From: Aerococcus viridans
GTDB lineage: Bacteria > Bacillota > Bacilli > Lactobacillales > Aerococcaceae
NCBI RefSeq assembly: GCF_001543285.1
Contig: NZ_CP014164.1
Span: forward strand, 806,001 to 870,000
Direction: 5' to 3'
Length of the DNA: 64,000 nt
The notes beneath the pieces are model-generated. The model saw only the letters and a program-made list of their open reading frames with translations. It searched no databases and was not told the DNA's origin. Positions 47,041-57,474 of this stretch are shown in pieces. The position numbers were made by a program, and so were the translations under genes. The stretch's first letter is position 1, and each line of letters opens with the position of its first letter.

Positions 47041-47901
47041 ATGGCAAGAAATATCCTTCAAACAATCAATGAAATGCTGAAAGACTTACCTAAGTCTGAA
47101 CAAAAAATTGGTCAACTTGTTTTAGAGCGGCCAAAAGATGTTATCCAGATGAACGCGACCGAGCTCGCAAAAGAGGCCAAGTCAAGTCCAGCGGGGGTTA
47201 TCCGTTTTTGTCATTCGATTGGGATCAGTGGCTTTACCGCCTTAAAACTCGCTTTATCTGCTCAAACGAGTCAAAGAGGCGATTTAAACTACACGGATAT
47301 TGATGCAGACGAAGGTCTTGATACCATCAAAGAAAAGTTGGCAACCAATGCCAGTGTAGTCTTTGCTGATACCAACGTCAGTCTCTTAAACCAAGATATC
47401 GATCAAGTGACGGACTGGATTATGGCTAGTCCAGTGGTCTTTTTATACGGACTTGGTGCATCAAATATTGTAGCCCAAGACTTCCGGCAAAAATTTACCC
47501 GGATTGGTAAGCAAGTCATGGTAACGCAAGACCAACACGAACTAGTCGCAGCCATGGCTATTGCCCCAAAAGACTCACTATATATTGGAATTTCCAATTC
47601 AGGTGAAAGAGCTGAAGGGACTATTGTCATGAAAATGGCTAAAGAACTGGGTTTGAAAACGATTTCCTTAACTAAAGCGGGTACCAATACGCTTGCCAAT
47701 TTAGCCGATATTCCCTTACATACAGCGGACACCAAGGAGGCTTTGTTACGGAGTGGGGCAACCATTTCCTTGTTAGCCCAGCTTTATGCCATTGACCTGC
47801 TGTTCTTTTCTTATATGACGAAAAATTATGACACCCATGTTCAAAATTTGGCCTTAACTAAAGAAGCAACCACCGCAATCGAAAGCTTTTACCAAGACTA
47901 A
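47041..47901 (+). CDS. murR: RpiR/MurR-family regulator
   Basis: A 286-residue regulator with an N-terminal RpiR helix-turn-helix (about 1-77, NATELAKEAKSSPAGVIRFC) and a C-terminal SIS sugar-phosphate-binding domain (about 125-255, FLYGLGASNIVAQDFRQKF and YIGISNSGERAEGTIVM). It probably senses MurNAc-6-phosphate and controls mupG-murQ-murP through the palindrome at 43378-43394. GAGAGGTG precedes the start. Confidence 0.88.
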   Translation: MARNILQTINEMLKDLPKSEQKIGQLVLERPKDVIQMNATELAKEAKSSPAGVIRFCHSIGISGFTALKLALSAQTSQRGDLNYTDIDADEGLDTIKEKLATNASVVFADTNVSLLNQDIDQVTDWIMASPVVFLYGLGASNIVAQDFRQKFTRIGKQVMVTQDQHELVAAMAIAPKDSLYIGISNSGERAEGTIVMKMAKELGLKTISLTKAGTNTLANLADIPLHTADTKEALLRSGATISLLAQLYAIDLLFFSYMTKNYDTHVQNLALTKEATTAIESFYQD

Positions 47902-47961
47902 AAAGGATTTTAAATAAGGACAGCCCCTATTTAAAACTGAAAGCAAATTTCTGCTAAGTAG

Positions 47962-47992
47962 ACTAGTTCTTTTCCAAAGGGCTAGTTTTTTT
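47962..47992 (+). terminator. Terminator after murR
   Basis: ACTAGTTCTTT and AAAGGGCTAGT pair fully (two G-U) around TCC, followed by seven T. An A/T-rich hairpin at about 47909-47937 precedes it. Confidence 0.82.
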
Positions 47993-48112
47993 CTTACATC
48001 ACTCAGGTTTGCTAAGAGTGATGATTTTTCAAGGGATTTAATCGTCTTTTAATGAAGGGCAAAATTTGCTAAGATGGTAGGTAGAAACTTGAAAGAGAGA
48101 GGATGAAGTCAG

Positions 48113-48475
48113 GTGCTAAAAATATATGGCTTAAAACAATGTTCCACAACACAAAAGGTGAAAAAACACTTGGAAGAACAAGGGTTAACCTTTGGGGAAA
48201 TTATCGACATCCGTGATCAACCACCCGTGGCTGAAGAAATTGCCTGGGCACTGGACCAAGTAGACGGTAAATATACAAAAATATTAAATACATCAGGCGG
48301 TTTGTACCGTGAATTAGGCTTAAAAGACAAGCTAACCGATATGTCAGAAGAGGCATTTTTAGCCTTACTGTCTGAACAGGGCATGTTAATTAAACGACCA
48401 TTAATTGTAGGCGACCAAGTCGCTACAGCAGGATCAAAAGTCGATTTTTTGGACCGGATCTGGTTAAGCAAATAA
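48113..48475 (+). CDS. ArsC/Spx-family protein
   Basis: A 120-residue thioredoxin-fold protein of the arsenate reductase-like family: MLKIYGLKQCSTTQKVKKHL with a single active-site Cys10, and the later RPLIVGDQVATAGSKVD. It lacks the second cysteine of Spx, so it resembles the YusI/YffB type. Those have no settled function, and it is not a demonstrated arsenate reductase. The start is GTG 48113 after GAGAGGATG. It is followed 62 bp later by a peptidase gene. Confidence 0.82.
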   Translation: MLKIYGLKQCSTTQKVKKHLEEQGLTFGEIIDIRDQPPVAEEIAWALDQVDGKYTKILNTSGGLYRELGLKDKLTDMSEEAFLALLSEQGMLIKRPLIVGDQVATAGSKVDFLDRIWLSK

Positions 48476-48537
48476 GGATAGGAAAATAAGGACAAGACAA
48501 GGGGCAACATAGGATAAAGATTCTTGGAGGGGTTTTA

Positions 48538-49704
48538 TTGGAAATTGAAGCGTTAAAGGATTTAATTGCAGGGCAAGAAAGTGACATGTTCGCCTTTTTA
48601 GAAAAATTAGTGAATACAGAATCAGGGATTGATCAAATTTCTGGTGTCAATCAAGTGGGGACAATTATCAGTCAATGGTGTGAAAGTATTGGCATGACCA
48701 CCCGGACCATTCCCCATGATCAAGCAGGGGACTTGTTGATTGCTGAATATAAAACTTCCGAAAACAAGGACCAAAAACCCATCGTCTTATCAGGTCATAT
48801 GGATACCGTCTTTAATGCCGATGTGACCAAAAACCACCATTTCCGTTTGCTGGCTGATAAACCGGGTTTTGCTAAGGGTGCTGGCCTTATGGACATGAAG
48901 GGTGGCCTCGTCATCGCCATGTATGTGGTGAAAAACCTGATTGAAATGGGCTATCAAAAACACCCACTAAGTCTAATTTTTATTCCGGATGAAGAAACAC
49001 TCCACCGGTACTCAGATACCCGTCAGGAAATGATTGGGGAATTACAGGATGCAGCATTGATGCTGAACTTTGAGCCCACACCAACCTTTGATAAAATTGT
49101 GGTCGGCCGTCAAGGTGGCATGATGCTGAACGTAACCGTCGAAGGGGTCCAAGGTCATTCCGGTATGGAAGTTGAAATTGGCCGGTCAGCCGTTGTGGAA
49201 TTAGCTCAGAAAGTCATTGCCCTAGAATCCTTAACCGATATCCCGCGTAAGAAATTGATCAATTGCGGCATTATCAAGGGGGGCGTTTCAGCCAATACCA
49301 TTCCAGGTTCTGCCAAAGGAAACTTCTCACTGAGATTCCCAAACCAGACCATTAAAGAGGAAATTATCGCGGACATCGAACGCGTTATTCCTGAACCCTA
49401 TATAGCAGATACAACGACCAAATTTGAAATTGAATCGGGCGTAGATGCCATGGTTTACACGGATAAAGTCGATCAATTAGCAGACCATTACTTAGCCACG
49501 GCTGACAAAATGGGTTACGGTCCGCTAACTAAGGTCGAAAGCCAAGGCGCGTCCGACGCCTCTCTAGCATCCCTTGTAGACATTCCCGTTGTTGACGGAT
49601 TAGGCATTGTGGGGACAGGTGCCCACACCCTTGAGGAAGAAGCTGATTTGACCTCACTTAGACCAAGAGTCGCACTATCCATTCAAGCCATTTTAGATTT
49701 ATAA
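48538..49704 (+). CDS. M20 family metallopeptidase
   Basis: A 388-residue zinc peptidase of the carboxypeptidase G2/ArgE group. The co-catalytic metal ligands are visible: SGHMDTVF (His87, Asp89), GLMDMKGG (Asp119) and PDEE (Asp151, Glu152, Glu153), plus the dimerisation domain beginning VGRQGGMMLNVTVEG. It likely removes a C-terminal residue or acyl group from a small peptide or amino-acid conjugate in the cytoplasm. The substrate is unknown. The start is TTG 48538 after GGAGGGG. Confidence 0.88.
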   Translation: MEIEALKDLIAGQESDMFAFLEKLVNTESGIDQISGVNQVGTIISQWCESIGMTTRTIPHDQAGDLLIAEYKTSENKDQKPIVLSGHMDTVFNADVTKNHHFRLLADKPGFAKGAGLMDMKGGLVIAMYVVKNLIEMGYQKHPLSLIFIPDEETLHRYSDTRQEMIGELQDAALMLNFEPTPTFDKIVVGRQGGMMLNVTVEGVQGHSGMEVEIGRSAVVELAQKVIALESLTDIPRKKLINCGIIKGGVSANTIPGSAKGNFSLRFPNQTIKEEIIADIERVIPEPYIADTTTKFEIESGVDAMVYTDKVDQLADHYLATADKMGYGPLTKVESQGASDASLASLVDIPVVDGLGIVGTGAHTLEEEADLTSLRPRVALSIQAILDL

Positions 49705-49719
49705 TAAACTAAACAATTC

Positions 49720-49768
49720 AAATAACCGCCAACCAGAAACCTGACATCAGCTAGTTGGCGGTTTATTT
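49720..49768. terminator. Bidirectional terminator between convergent genes
   Basis: AAATAACCGCCAAC is mirrored by GTTGGCGGTTTATTT around a loop of about 19 nt, between the M20 gene and uspA on the opposite strand. Confidence 0.78.
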
Positions 49769-49796
49769 GTGTGTGAATAAATCTTTTGCTGAAAAT

Positions 49797-50261
49797 TTAG
49801 TCTGCAATCTGTTCATTGTCTAAATTCGTACGAACCACTAACACATCACATGGGGCATTACGAATCACATATTCAGAAACAGAACCGATAAATAAACGTT
49901 CGATAGCATTTAAACCAGTCGCACCAATCATAATTAAATCGGCCTTATTTTCAGGCGCTAAAGTATGGCAAATTTGGTACTTGGCAGAACCATAATCAAT
50001 CACAGTTTCCACTTGCTCAATACCTGCTTTACGCGCTTCTTCTTCGTAATCAGTTAACATGGCTTTTGCACGTGTCGTTACGGCTTCAGGAATGACCTCA
50101 TTATACATATTTGTTGTTTGGAAGGCAGAGGTGTCAATAATATGGGCAACAATTAGGGTAGCATTGTTACGCTTAGCAACAGCTACAGCCTTTTTAAACG
50201 CTAATCTAGACTCGTCTGAACCATCAATTGGGGCTAATATACGTGAATATTCTTGATACAT
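49797..50261 (-). CDS. Universal stress protein (UspA family)
   Basis: A 154-residue USP with the ATP-binding type sequence: RILAPIDGSDESRLAFKKAV at the start and MIGATGLNAIERLFIGSVSEYVI (G-2x-G-9x-G-S) near the end. Such proteins accumulate in stationary phase or stress; the molecular role is unclear. I start at the ATG at 50261; a GTG at 50270 is the alternative. A cre-like palindrome overlaps its promoter. Confidence 0.9.
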   Translation of the reverse strand: MYQEYSRILAPIDGSDESRLAFKKAVAVAKRNNATLIVAHIIDTSAFQTTNMYNEVIPEAVTTRAKAMLTDYEEEARKAGIEQVETVIDYGSAKYQICHTLAPENKADLIMIGATGLNAIERLFIGSVSEYVIRNAPCDVLVVRTNLDNEQIAD

Positions 50262-50284
50262 TTTCCTCACGCTCCTTTGTCTTT

Positions 50285-50312
50285 ATTATACCACTTAAAA
50301 AGCATAAAGTAA
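50285..50312 (-). promoter_or_regulatory. uspA promoter
   Basis: On the minus strand, TATAAT (plus 50285-50290) lies 16 bp after TTACTT (plus 50307-50312). Confidence 0.6.
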
Positions 50313-50321
50313 GCGCTTAAA
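50308..50321. promoter_or_regulatory. cre-like palindrome at uspA
   Basis: AGTAAGCGCTTAAA fits 12 of 14 positions of TGWAARCGYTWNCA and contains the perfect palindrome TAAGCGCTTA over the -35 region. Confidence 0.4.
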
Positions 50322-50411
50322 GATCATTTTGCAGTTATATGGGTAGAAAACGATAGAAATATACCTGTATTGCAGGCAAGGAAAAGCAGAAAGTAAAAGA
50401 AAAGTACAACA

Positions 50412-50651
50412 AAAAAGGATGCGATAAACGCATCCTCTAAAAAGTTAATTTTATAAAAGAGCTCCGTTATGTGCCGTGATGAGATCTATCTGTATTGAAC
50501 CCGCATTGATATACAGGTGGGAACCACATATCTACTTCAACAGTCCTCGTGATGAGGCGTTATATCCATAAACCTTGGCAGTTCCCTAGATAGCTAATTG
50601 TTCGGTCAACACATGTAAAGAAATCGCGAACACTACAGAGGAATTCTTCTT
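50412..50651 (-). ncRNA. ssrS: 6S RNA-like small RNA
   Basis: Between uspA and rarA, on the minus strand, a free-standing transcription unit has a near-consensus promoter and ends in a strong terminator (GGATGCG, loop, CGCATCC, six T; plus 50412-50436). Its ends can form a long interrupted stem: 5' CCTCTGTAGTGTTCGCGAT with 3' ATCACGGCACATAACGGAG, leaving a large central bubble. That rod with a bubble is the architecture of 6S RNA, which binds sigma-A RNA polymerase. No open reading frame fits. Exact ends are approximate. The remaining bases up to rarA hold the promoter only. Confidence 0.7.
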
Positions 50652-50657
50652 ATAAAT

Positions 50658-50686
50658 ATCATACAATCTTTTGAGGGTAATTTCAA
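50658..50686 (-). promoter_or_regulatory. Promoter of the 6S-like RNA
   Basis: On the minus strand, TTGAAA (plus 50681-50686), 17 bp, TATGAT (plus 50658-50663). Confidence 0.75.
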
Positions 50687-50740
50687 GTTTAAGGACCTGA
50701 AAAAGCTGACAATTACTTTAAGCTTAATATTTATAAGTGA

Positions 50741-52012
50741 TTATTTACCTTCACGTTTACGGCGGTTTTCAGCTAGGGCCCGTTCATAATTCCCGGTGTC
50801 TCCAGCTTGATAATAACGTCTGCCAACTAGAGTATCTGGCAGGTATTGTTGGGCTACCCAGTGGTTAGGGTAGGCGTGTGGAAACTTATATTCATTGCCG
50901 TGACCTAATTTTTCTGCCCCTTTATAATGGGCATCTTTCAAGTGTTTTGGAATGATACCAGACTTACCAGCCCGTACGTCAGCCAGAGCGGCGTCAATTC
51001 CTTCAATGGCCGAATTGGATTTAGGCGATAGGGCTAAATCGATAATGGCATTGGCTAAAGGAATACGAGCTTCTGGTAGGCCTAATTGGTTGGCCGCTTG
51101 AACTGCAGCTACCGTTCGTTCAGTTGCTTGTGGGTTGGCTAAACCAATATCTTCGTAGGCTATGACTAATAATCGCCGACATAAAATGGTTAATTCACCG
51201 GCTTCAATTAAGCGTGCTGCGTATAAGAGGGCAGCGTCCACATCGCTCCCACGGATAGATTTTTGAAAGGCTGAAATCACATCGTAATGCATGTCTCCGT
51301 CTGCGTCGTGGGAGAATGATTTCATCTGCATGCTTTCTTCCGCAATATCTAAAGTAATATGGATACGGCCATCTGCATTTTCATCTGTAGATTTAACGCT
51401 TAGTTCTAGGGCATTTAAGGCCGACCGCAAGTCCCCAAAGGCTGCATGGGCAAAGTGATCGATAGCATTTGCATCAATATCTACCGGGAAACTGCCTAAT
51501 CCGCGGTCACTATCGGTTAAGGCCCGTTCTAAACCAATTTTAATATCTGCTTCATCCAGTGGTTCTAATTGAAAGATTTGGGCCCGAGACCGGATGGCTG
51601 GACTGGTGTTAATAAAAGGATTTTCAGTTGTGGCCCCAATTAAAGTAATCAAGCCTGATTCCAAATGGGGTAGTAGAAAGTCTTGTTTTGTTTTATCTAA
51701 CCGGTGGATCTCGTCTAATAATAAGACGATACCCCCAGAAAATTTAGCTTCCTCAACGACCGCCTGTAAGTCCTTCTTGCTGTCTGTAGCGGCATTTAAT
51801 TTTCTAAAGGCATATTTAGTAGACCCAGCGATGGCTGAGGCAATCGACGTCTTCCCAATACCGGGTGGTCCATATAAAATCATGGATGATAATTGCATGG
51901 CTTTTACCATTCGGAAAATGATTTTGCCTTCTCCAACCAGATGTTGTTGGCCGACAACTTCTTCGATTGACCGAGGTCGCATGCGAAAGGCTAAGGGATT
52001 GTTTTGTGGCAT
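50741..52012 (-). CDS. rarA: Replication-associated recombination protein A
   Basis: RarA/MgsA is an AAA+ ATPase related to clamp loaders that acts at stalled replication forks. The 423-residue protein starts PLAFRMRPRSIEEVVGQQHL and has Walker A GPPGIGKTS, Walker B LLLDEIHRLDK, sensor GATTENPF, and the C-terminal tetramerisation region with YKFPHAYPNHWVAQQYLP. It is on the minus strand, upstream of the 6S-like RNA. Confidence 0.96.
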   Translation of the reverse strand: MPQNNPLAFRMRPRSIEEVVGQQHLVGEGKIIFRMVKAMQLSSMILYGPPGIGKTSIASAIAGSTKYAFRKLNAATDSKKDLQAVVEEAKFSGGIVLLLDEIHRLDKTKQDFLLPHLESGLITLIGATTENPFINTSPAIRSRAQIFQLEPLDEADIKIGLERALTDSDRGLGSFPVDIDANAIDHFAHAAFGDLRSALNALELSVKSTDENADGRIHITLDIAEESMQMKSFSHDADGDMHYDVISAFQKSIRGSDVDAALLYAARLIEAGELTILCRRLLVIAYEDIGLANPQATERTVAAVQAANQLGLPEARIPLANAIIDLALSPKSNSAIEGIDAALADVRAGKSGIIPKHLKDAHYKGAEKLGHGNEYKFPHAYPNHWVAQQYLPDTLVGRRYYQAGDTGNYERALAENRRKREGK

Positions 52013-52202
52013 TTACCTGGCTCCTCTCTTGGCTATACTCCCCCTAATTATATCATAGGTGATTCAGGTTAGCGAATATACGTTCGTTTTCCAAAAAAAA
52101 GTAAGACAGAAAAATAGTCTGACAAGCACATTAATGATAAAATAAGTCGAACAACCATTGCTATACGGATGGTAGAAGAGTAGATGAGGAGTTAGATTAC
52201 AT

Positions 52203-54497
52203 ATGAATTGGTTACAGTCATTCATTCAACAAGCAGAGGTTCGCCACGCTTTCAAAGAGGCGTCGGTAGGGATTGAACGAGAGGGTCACCGGATTACACC
52301 TGAGGGGCAGTTGGCTTTAACCCCGCATCCTAAAAAAGTGGATGGGTCAACGTCGTCATTTTATATTCAACGGGACTTTGCGGAGTCGCAATTAGAATTG
52401 GTGACACCACCAGTTTATTCTGCGGACCATGTCATGGAATGGTTGCAAGCGATACATGAAGTGGCGATTGAGTCATTAACAGAAAATGAACGGATCTGGC
52501 CATATTCAATGCCACCTGCCTTGCCGGCGGATGATTTGATTGAAGTGGCCGATTTAGAAGACCCAGCTGCTGTTGACTACCGGGATTATTTAGTAGAAGT
52601 ATACGGCAAAAAATTGCAGATGATTTCTGGTATTCACTTCAATATGCAGATTTCACCTGCTTTCATTCAACTAGTCCATGAAGAAGCGAAAAAAGTAGAC
52701 GGCAATAGCCAATCGCTAAAAGATTTCCAATCTGATTTTTATCTACGTTTATCCCGTAATTTCTTGCGTTACCAGTGGATTTTAGTTTATTTATTTGGGG
52801 CGGCACCAATTGCGGATGACAGCTTTTTCCGTGTGCCATCAGATAAGTTTGACCACCCAGTTCGGTCGCTTCGAAACTCACGTCTAGGATATATCAATAA
52901 GGATGATGTGACCTTTACTTATGACAATTTAGAGGACTATGTGACGCAATTAGAGGCCAACGTAACTGAGGGGCGTTTAATCGCTGAGAAAGAATTTTAC
53001 TCAAATGTCCGATTACGTGGTGCCAACAAAGCCCAGTCTTTACTGAATAAAGGGATTAAGTACCTAGAATTTAGACTGATAGATATTCAACCGGATGCCG
53101 CTTACGGGATTAAAGCGTCAGATATTGAATTCATGAAATACTTCATCTTGTACTTAGTCTGGTCCTGTAAAGATGCCAATATGGCGGATGTCCACTACGG
53201 GATTGACTTGAAGACTAAGGTTGCTGAAGAGGAAACTTTCCAAAAAACGCAAGCTATGGACGAAGGGTTAGCTATTTTGGAAGACATGCAAGACATGTTA
53301 GTAGCGATTGAAGCTGATCAATCGGTTATTGAAACGACACAATTGATGGTAGACAGGATGAAAGACCCAGCATTAACGCCAGCTAGCCAAATGATGACGA
53401 CTATGAAAGATGTTGATGGCTACTTAGAAGCAGGCCGCCAATTCGCGGAAGAGGTCTACGAGTCAGCCTGGGCTAAACCTTATGCTTTAGGTGGCTTTGA
53501 AGATATGGAATTATCCACACAAATCTTGATGTTCGACGCTATCCAAGAAGGCTACCAAATGGATATTTTGGACCGGAATGACCAGATGCTTCGTCTAAAA
53601 TATAAGACCCACAAGGAAATCGTGAAGAATGCTAACATCACAAGTAAAGACCCTTATATTGGCCACTATGTAATGGAAAATAAGGTAGTCACTAAGGCCT
53701 TATTAGCTGAGCACGGCATTCATGTGCCAAAAAGTCTAGAATTTAATCAATTTGGTGAAGCAATGAAAGTAGCCGCCTTATATCAAGACAAAGCTTTTGT
53801 GATTAAACCAAAATCAACCAATATGGGAATTGGGATTTCAATCTTTAAGAAAGGCGCGACGGCTGACGAATTTAAGGCAGCTTTAGATATCGCCTTTAAA
53901 GAAGACCATACTGTTTTAATTGAAGACTTTGCCTTTGGAACTGAATACCGTTTTTATGTGCAAGAAGGGGAAGTCCTGTCTATTGTCAACCGTGTCGGGG
54001 CTAATGTGATTGGAGACGGCCAGTCAACAGTTGAAGATTTAGTCGCTGACAAGAATAAAGACCCTAAACGAGGACGGGACCATCGTTCGCCACTAGAAAT
54101 CATTCAATTAGGTGACATTGAAGTGAACACCTTGAAACAACAAGGGCTTACACCGTCTGATGTCGTTCCTGAAGGGCAACAAGTCATTTTACGAGAGAAT
54201 TCAAACATTTCAACAGGTGGAGATTCTATTGAAGTATTAGCTGAAATGCACGATTCTTATAAGGAAATTGCTGTGAAGATGGCGGCTGTTTTAGGGGTAA
54301 ATATTACGGGATTAGACTTGATGATTGAAGACATTCACCAACCAGCAAGTGCAGATAACTATGCATTAATTGAAGCCAATTTTAACCCAATGATGATGAT
54401 GCACATATACCCAGCAGTGGGAGAGGGCAAACGGATCACTAAAGACCTGTTAAGCTTCCTATTCCCAGAGAAAACAAAATTTACGGGAGGAAAATAA
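52203..54497 (+). CDS. gshF: Bifunctional glutathione synthetase GshF
   Basis: A 764-residue fusion that makes glutathione in two steps. The N-terminal glutamate-cysteine ligase (about 1-480) has VGIEREGHRITPEGQLALT, RDFAESQLELVTPP and SGIHFNMQIS. The C-terminal ATP-grasp ligase (about 490-750) has IKPKSTNMGIGISIF, EDFAFGTEYRFYVQEGEVLS and IEANFNPMMMMHIYP. This fused form is typical of streptococci, enterococci and relatives. It ends by overlapping one base with the desulfurase start, which suggests co-translation with a cysteine-consuming partner. Confidence 0.95.
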   Translation: MNWLQSFIQQAEVRHAFKEASVGIEREGHRITPEGQLALTPHPKKVDGSTSSFYIQRDFAESQLELVTPPVYSADHVMEWLQAIHEVAIESLTENERIWPYSMPPALPADDLIEVADLEDPAAVDYRDYLVEVYGKKLQMISGIHFNMQISPAFIQLVHEEAKKVDGNSQSLKDFQSDFYLRLSRNFLRYQWILVYLFGAAPIADDSFFRVPSDKFDHPVRSLRNSRLGYINKDDVTFTYDNLEDYVTQLEANVTEGRLIAEKEFYSNVRLRGANKAQSLLNKGIKYLEFRLIDIQPDAAYGIKASDIEFMKYFILYLVWSCKDANMADVHYGIDLKTKVAEEETFQKTQAMDEGLAILEDMQDMLVAIEADQSVIETTQLMVDRMKDPALTPASQMMTTMKDVDGYLEAGRQFAEEVYESAWAKPYALGGFEDMELSTQILMFDAIQEGYQMDILDRNDQMLRLKYKTHKEIVKNANITSKDPYIGHYVMENKVVTKALLAEHGIHVPKSLEFNQFGEAMKVAALYQDKAFVIKPKSTNMGIGISIFKKGATADEFKAALDIAFKEDHTVLIEDFAFGTEYRFYVQEGEVLSIVNRVGANVIGDGQSTVEDLVADKNKDPKRGRDHRSPLEIIQLGDIEVNTLKQQGLTPSDVVPEGQQVILRENSNISTGGDSIEVLAEMHDSYKEIAVKMAAVLGVNITGLDLMIEDIHQPASADNYALIEANFNPMMMMHIYPAVGEGKRITKDLLSFLFPEKTKFTGGK

Positions 54498-55627
54498 TGA
54501 AAGGCATTTATTTAGATTACGCCGCAACAACGCCAGTTGATCCAGAAGTCATTGAAGTCATTACAAAAGCCATGCATGATGATTACGGAAATGCTTCAAG
54601 TTTGTACAAGATTGGGCGTGAATCTAAGCAGAAGGTAGAAGGCGTCCGCAGACAAATTGCCCGTACCCTTAACGCTGATGCGGATGATATTATCATCACG
54701 TCTGGTGGGACCGAGTCCAATGATTCAGCTATCAACCAAACTGTTGCTCGTTTAGCGGATAAGGGTAAACATTTAATTACGACCGCTGCAGAACACTCTT
54801 CTGTCTACCAAACGATGCGTCACCTTGAAAGACAAGGTTTTGAAGTGACTTATCTAGAATTCGACGAAGAAGGTCATATTGACTTTGAAGAATTGAAAAC
54901 AAGCATCCGAAAAGACACGATTTTGGTATCCATTATGGCCGGCAATAACGAAGTTGGGTCCTTGCAAGATATTCAAGCTATTGGGGATTTATTATATGAA
55001 AAGGATATTTTCTTCCATACAGATACTGTCCAAACATATTTGAATATTCCTTTAGACGTGGAAAAAATGCACATCGATGCCTTGTCTATGTCTGCCCATA
55101 AAATATACGGGCCAAAAGGAATAGGCTTTATGTATTATCGTAATGCTAAGGCGGATTTTGCCCCTTATGTACGCGGGGGTAACCAAGAAAACAAACATCG
55201 GGCAGGAACAGAAGCCTTACCTTTAATTTTGGGTATGTCTAAAGCAATCGAAAAGCAATATGACAATATGGAAAAGCACCAAGACCACTTAAAGGCCTTG
55301 CGTCAACATTTCTTGGAGGGCGCCCGGGAACGTGGCTTAGACTTCCAAATCAATGGTCCGGCTGAAGCAGAATTGGCCCATGTCTTAAATATCTATTGGC
55401 CAGGTCACCCATCTGATCAAGTTTTAATCAAGCTAGATTTAAGAGATGCTTACTTATCAGCAGGTTCAGCATGTACAGCAGGATCACTTGAACCATCACG
55501 CGTGCTTGTGTCTATGTACGGGGCGGATTCGCCGCGAATCGCAGAAAGTTTACGACTTTCTTTTGGGGAACCAACTGAATTTTCAGATATTGATCAAATT
55601 TTAGATATTTTTGTTTCAATTAAATAG
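54497..55627 (+). CDS. Cysteine desulfurase (IscS/YrvO type)
   Basis: A 376-residue PLP enzyme that takes sulfur from cysteine and passes it as a persulfide. It has the N-terminal YLDYAATTPVDPEV, the PLP lysine Lys202 in SMSAHKIYGPKG, and the mobile catalytic Cys326 in SAGSACTAGSLEPSRVL. Two genes downstream lies mnmA, the tRNA 2-thiouridylase, so the most likely sulfur acceptor is MnmA, as with Bacillus YrvO. It begins within the gshF stop codon. Confidence 0.94.
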   Translation: MKGIYLDYAATTPVDPEVIEVITKAMHDDYGNASSLYKIGRESKQKVEGVRRQIARTLNADADDIIITSGGTESNDSAINQTVARLADKGKHLITTAAEHSSVYQTMRHLERQGFEVTYLEFDEEGHIDFEELKTSIRKDTILVSIMAGNNEVGSLQDIQAIGDLLYEKDIFFHTDTVQTYLNIPLDVEKMHIDALSMSAHKIYGPKGIGFMYYRNAKADFAPYVRGGNQENKHRAGTEALPLILGMSKAIEKQYDNMEKHQDHLKALRQHFLEGARERGLDFQINGPAEAELAHVLNIYWPGHPSDQVLIKLDLRDAYLSAGSACTAGSLEPSRVLVSMYGADSPRIAESLRLSFGEPTEFSDIDQILDIFVSIK

Positions 55628-55653
55628 TTATTTTTAGTGGAGGGGAACAGATT

Positions 55654-55998
55654 ATGGCAATGACAGCAAGTGTCCAGTTGAAAGGGGCTAGTAAGAAATT
55701 TAAACTAGCCGATACAGTGAAGAAATATACCCTTAGAGACTACGGATTCCAAGAGAGCAAACAAGGAAACTTTGAATTTGAACGCTTAGTAACCGCATCA
55801 TTTAATGATAGCCGTGAAGTTTTATTCAAAATGAAAGTGAATAGCAGCCTTGATGGTTTTTCTATGACTGTGACTAATTTGAACGGTATGCAAGTGGTGA
55901 ATGTTTATAAAAACGATTCGATGGCACCACTGCAGGAAGCGGTTGAACGGTTACAAGCAGACATGGTCACTATGGGTATCCTTGAAGAAATTGTATAG
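55654..55998 (+). CDS. DUF1831 family protein
   Basis: A 114-residue protein of the DUF1831 family, found in Lactobacillales between a cysteine desulfurase and mnmA. No catalytic motif stands out; the sequence looks like a small alpha/beta fold (FEFERLVTASFNDSREVLFK, SMTVTNLNGMQVVNVYKND). Constant placement suggests a helper in sulfur transfer or tRNA thiolation, which is inference from context only. GGAGGGG precedes the start, and a terminator follows. Confidence 0.82.
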   Translation: MAMTASVQLKGASKKFKLADTVKKYTLRDYGFQESKQGNFEFERLVTASFNDSREVLFKMKVNSSLDGFSMTVTNLNGMQVVNVYKNDSMAPLQEAVERLQADMVTMGILEEIV

Positions 55999-56021
55999 AC
56001 TATAGTAGATAAATATACTCG

Positions 56022-56051
56022 AAAAAAGTAAGCGTATTGCTTGCTTTTTTT
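56022..56051 (+). terminator. Terminator after the DUF1831 gene
   Basis: AAAAAAGTAAGC, loop GTATT, GCTTGCTTTTTTT, with one G-U pair. Confidence 0.82.
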
Positions 56052-56098
56052 GCTACAGACTGTATAATTTGTACTTGTGATTTTATAATCTCTACTAA

Positions 56099-57289
<1,191 letters not shown>

Positions 57290-57329
57290 ATACTCCAATC
57301 AACTATTCAAACAATTCAAACTAACATAG

Positions 57330-57361
57330 AAGAGGCGTGATGTCATGGTCACGTCTTTTTT
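57330..57361 (+). terminator. mnmA terminator
   Basis: AAGAGGCGTGA and TCACGTCTTTT pair with two G-U pairs and run into T residues. Confidence 0.8.
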
Positions 57362-57474
57362 CTATCATATTTCTATAGGCAAAATGACCTAGAGACCTAT
57401 AAATCTATCCATTCTGAACTTCTTGAATATGCTATAATATGTAGGATAACTAAGATGAGGAAGGAGCAGCCAAC

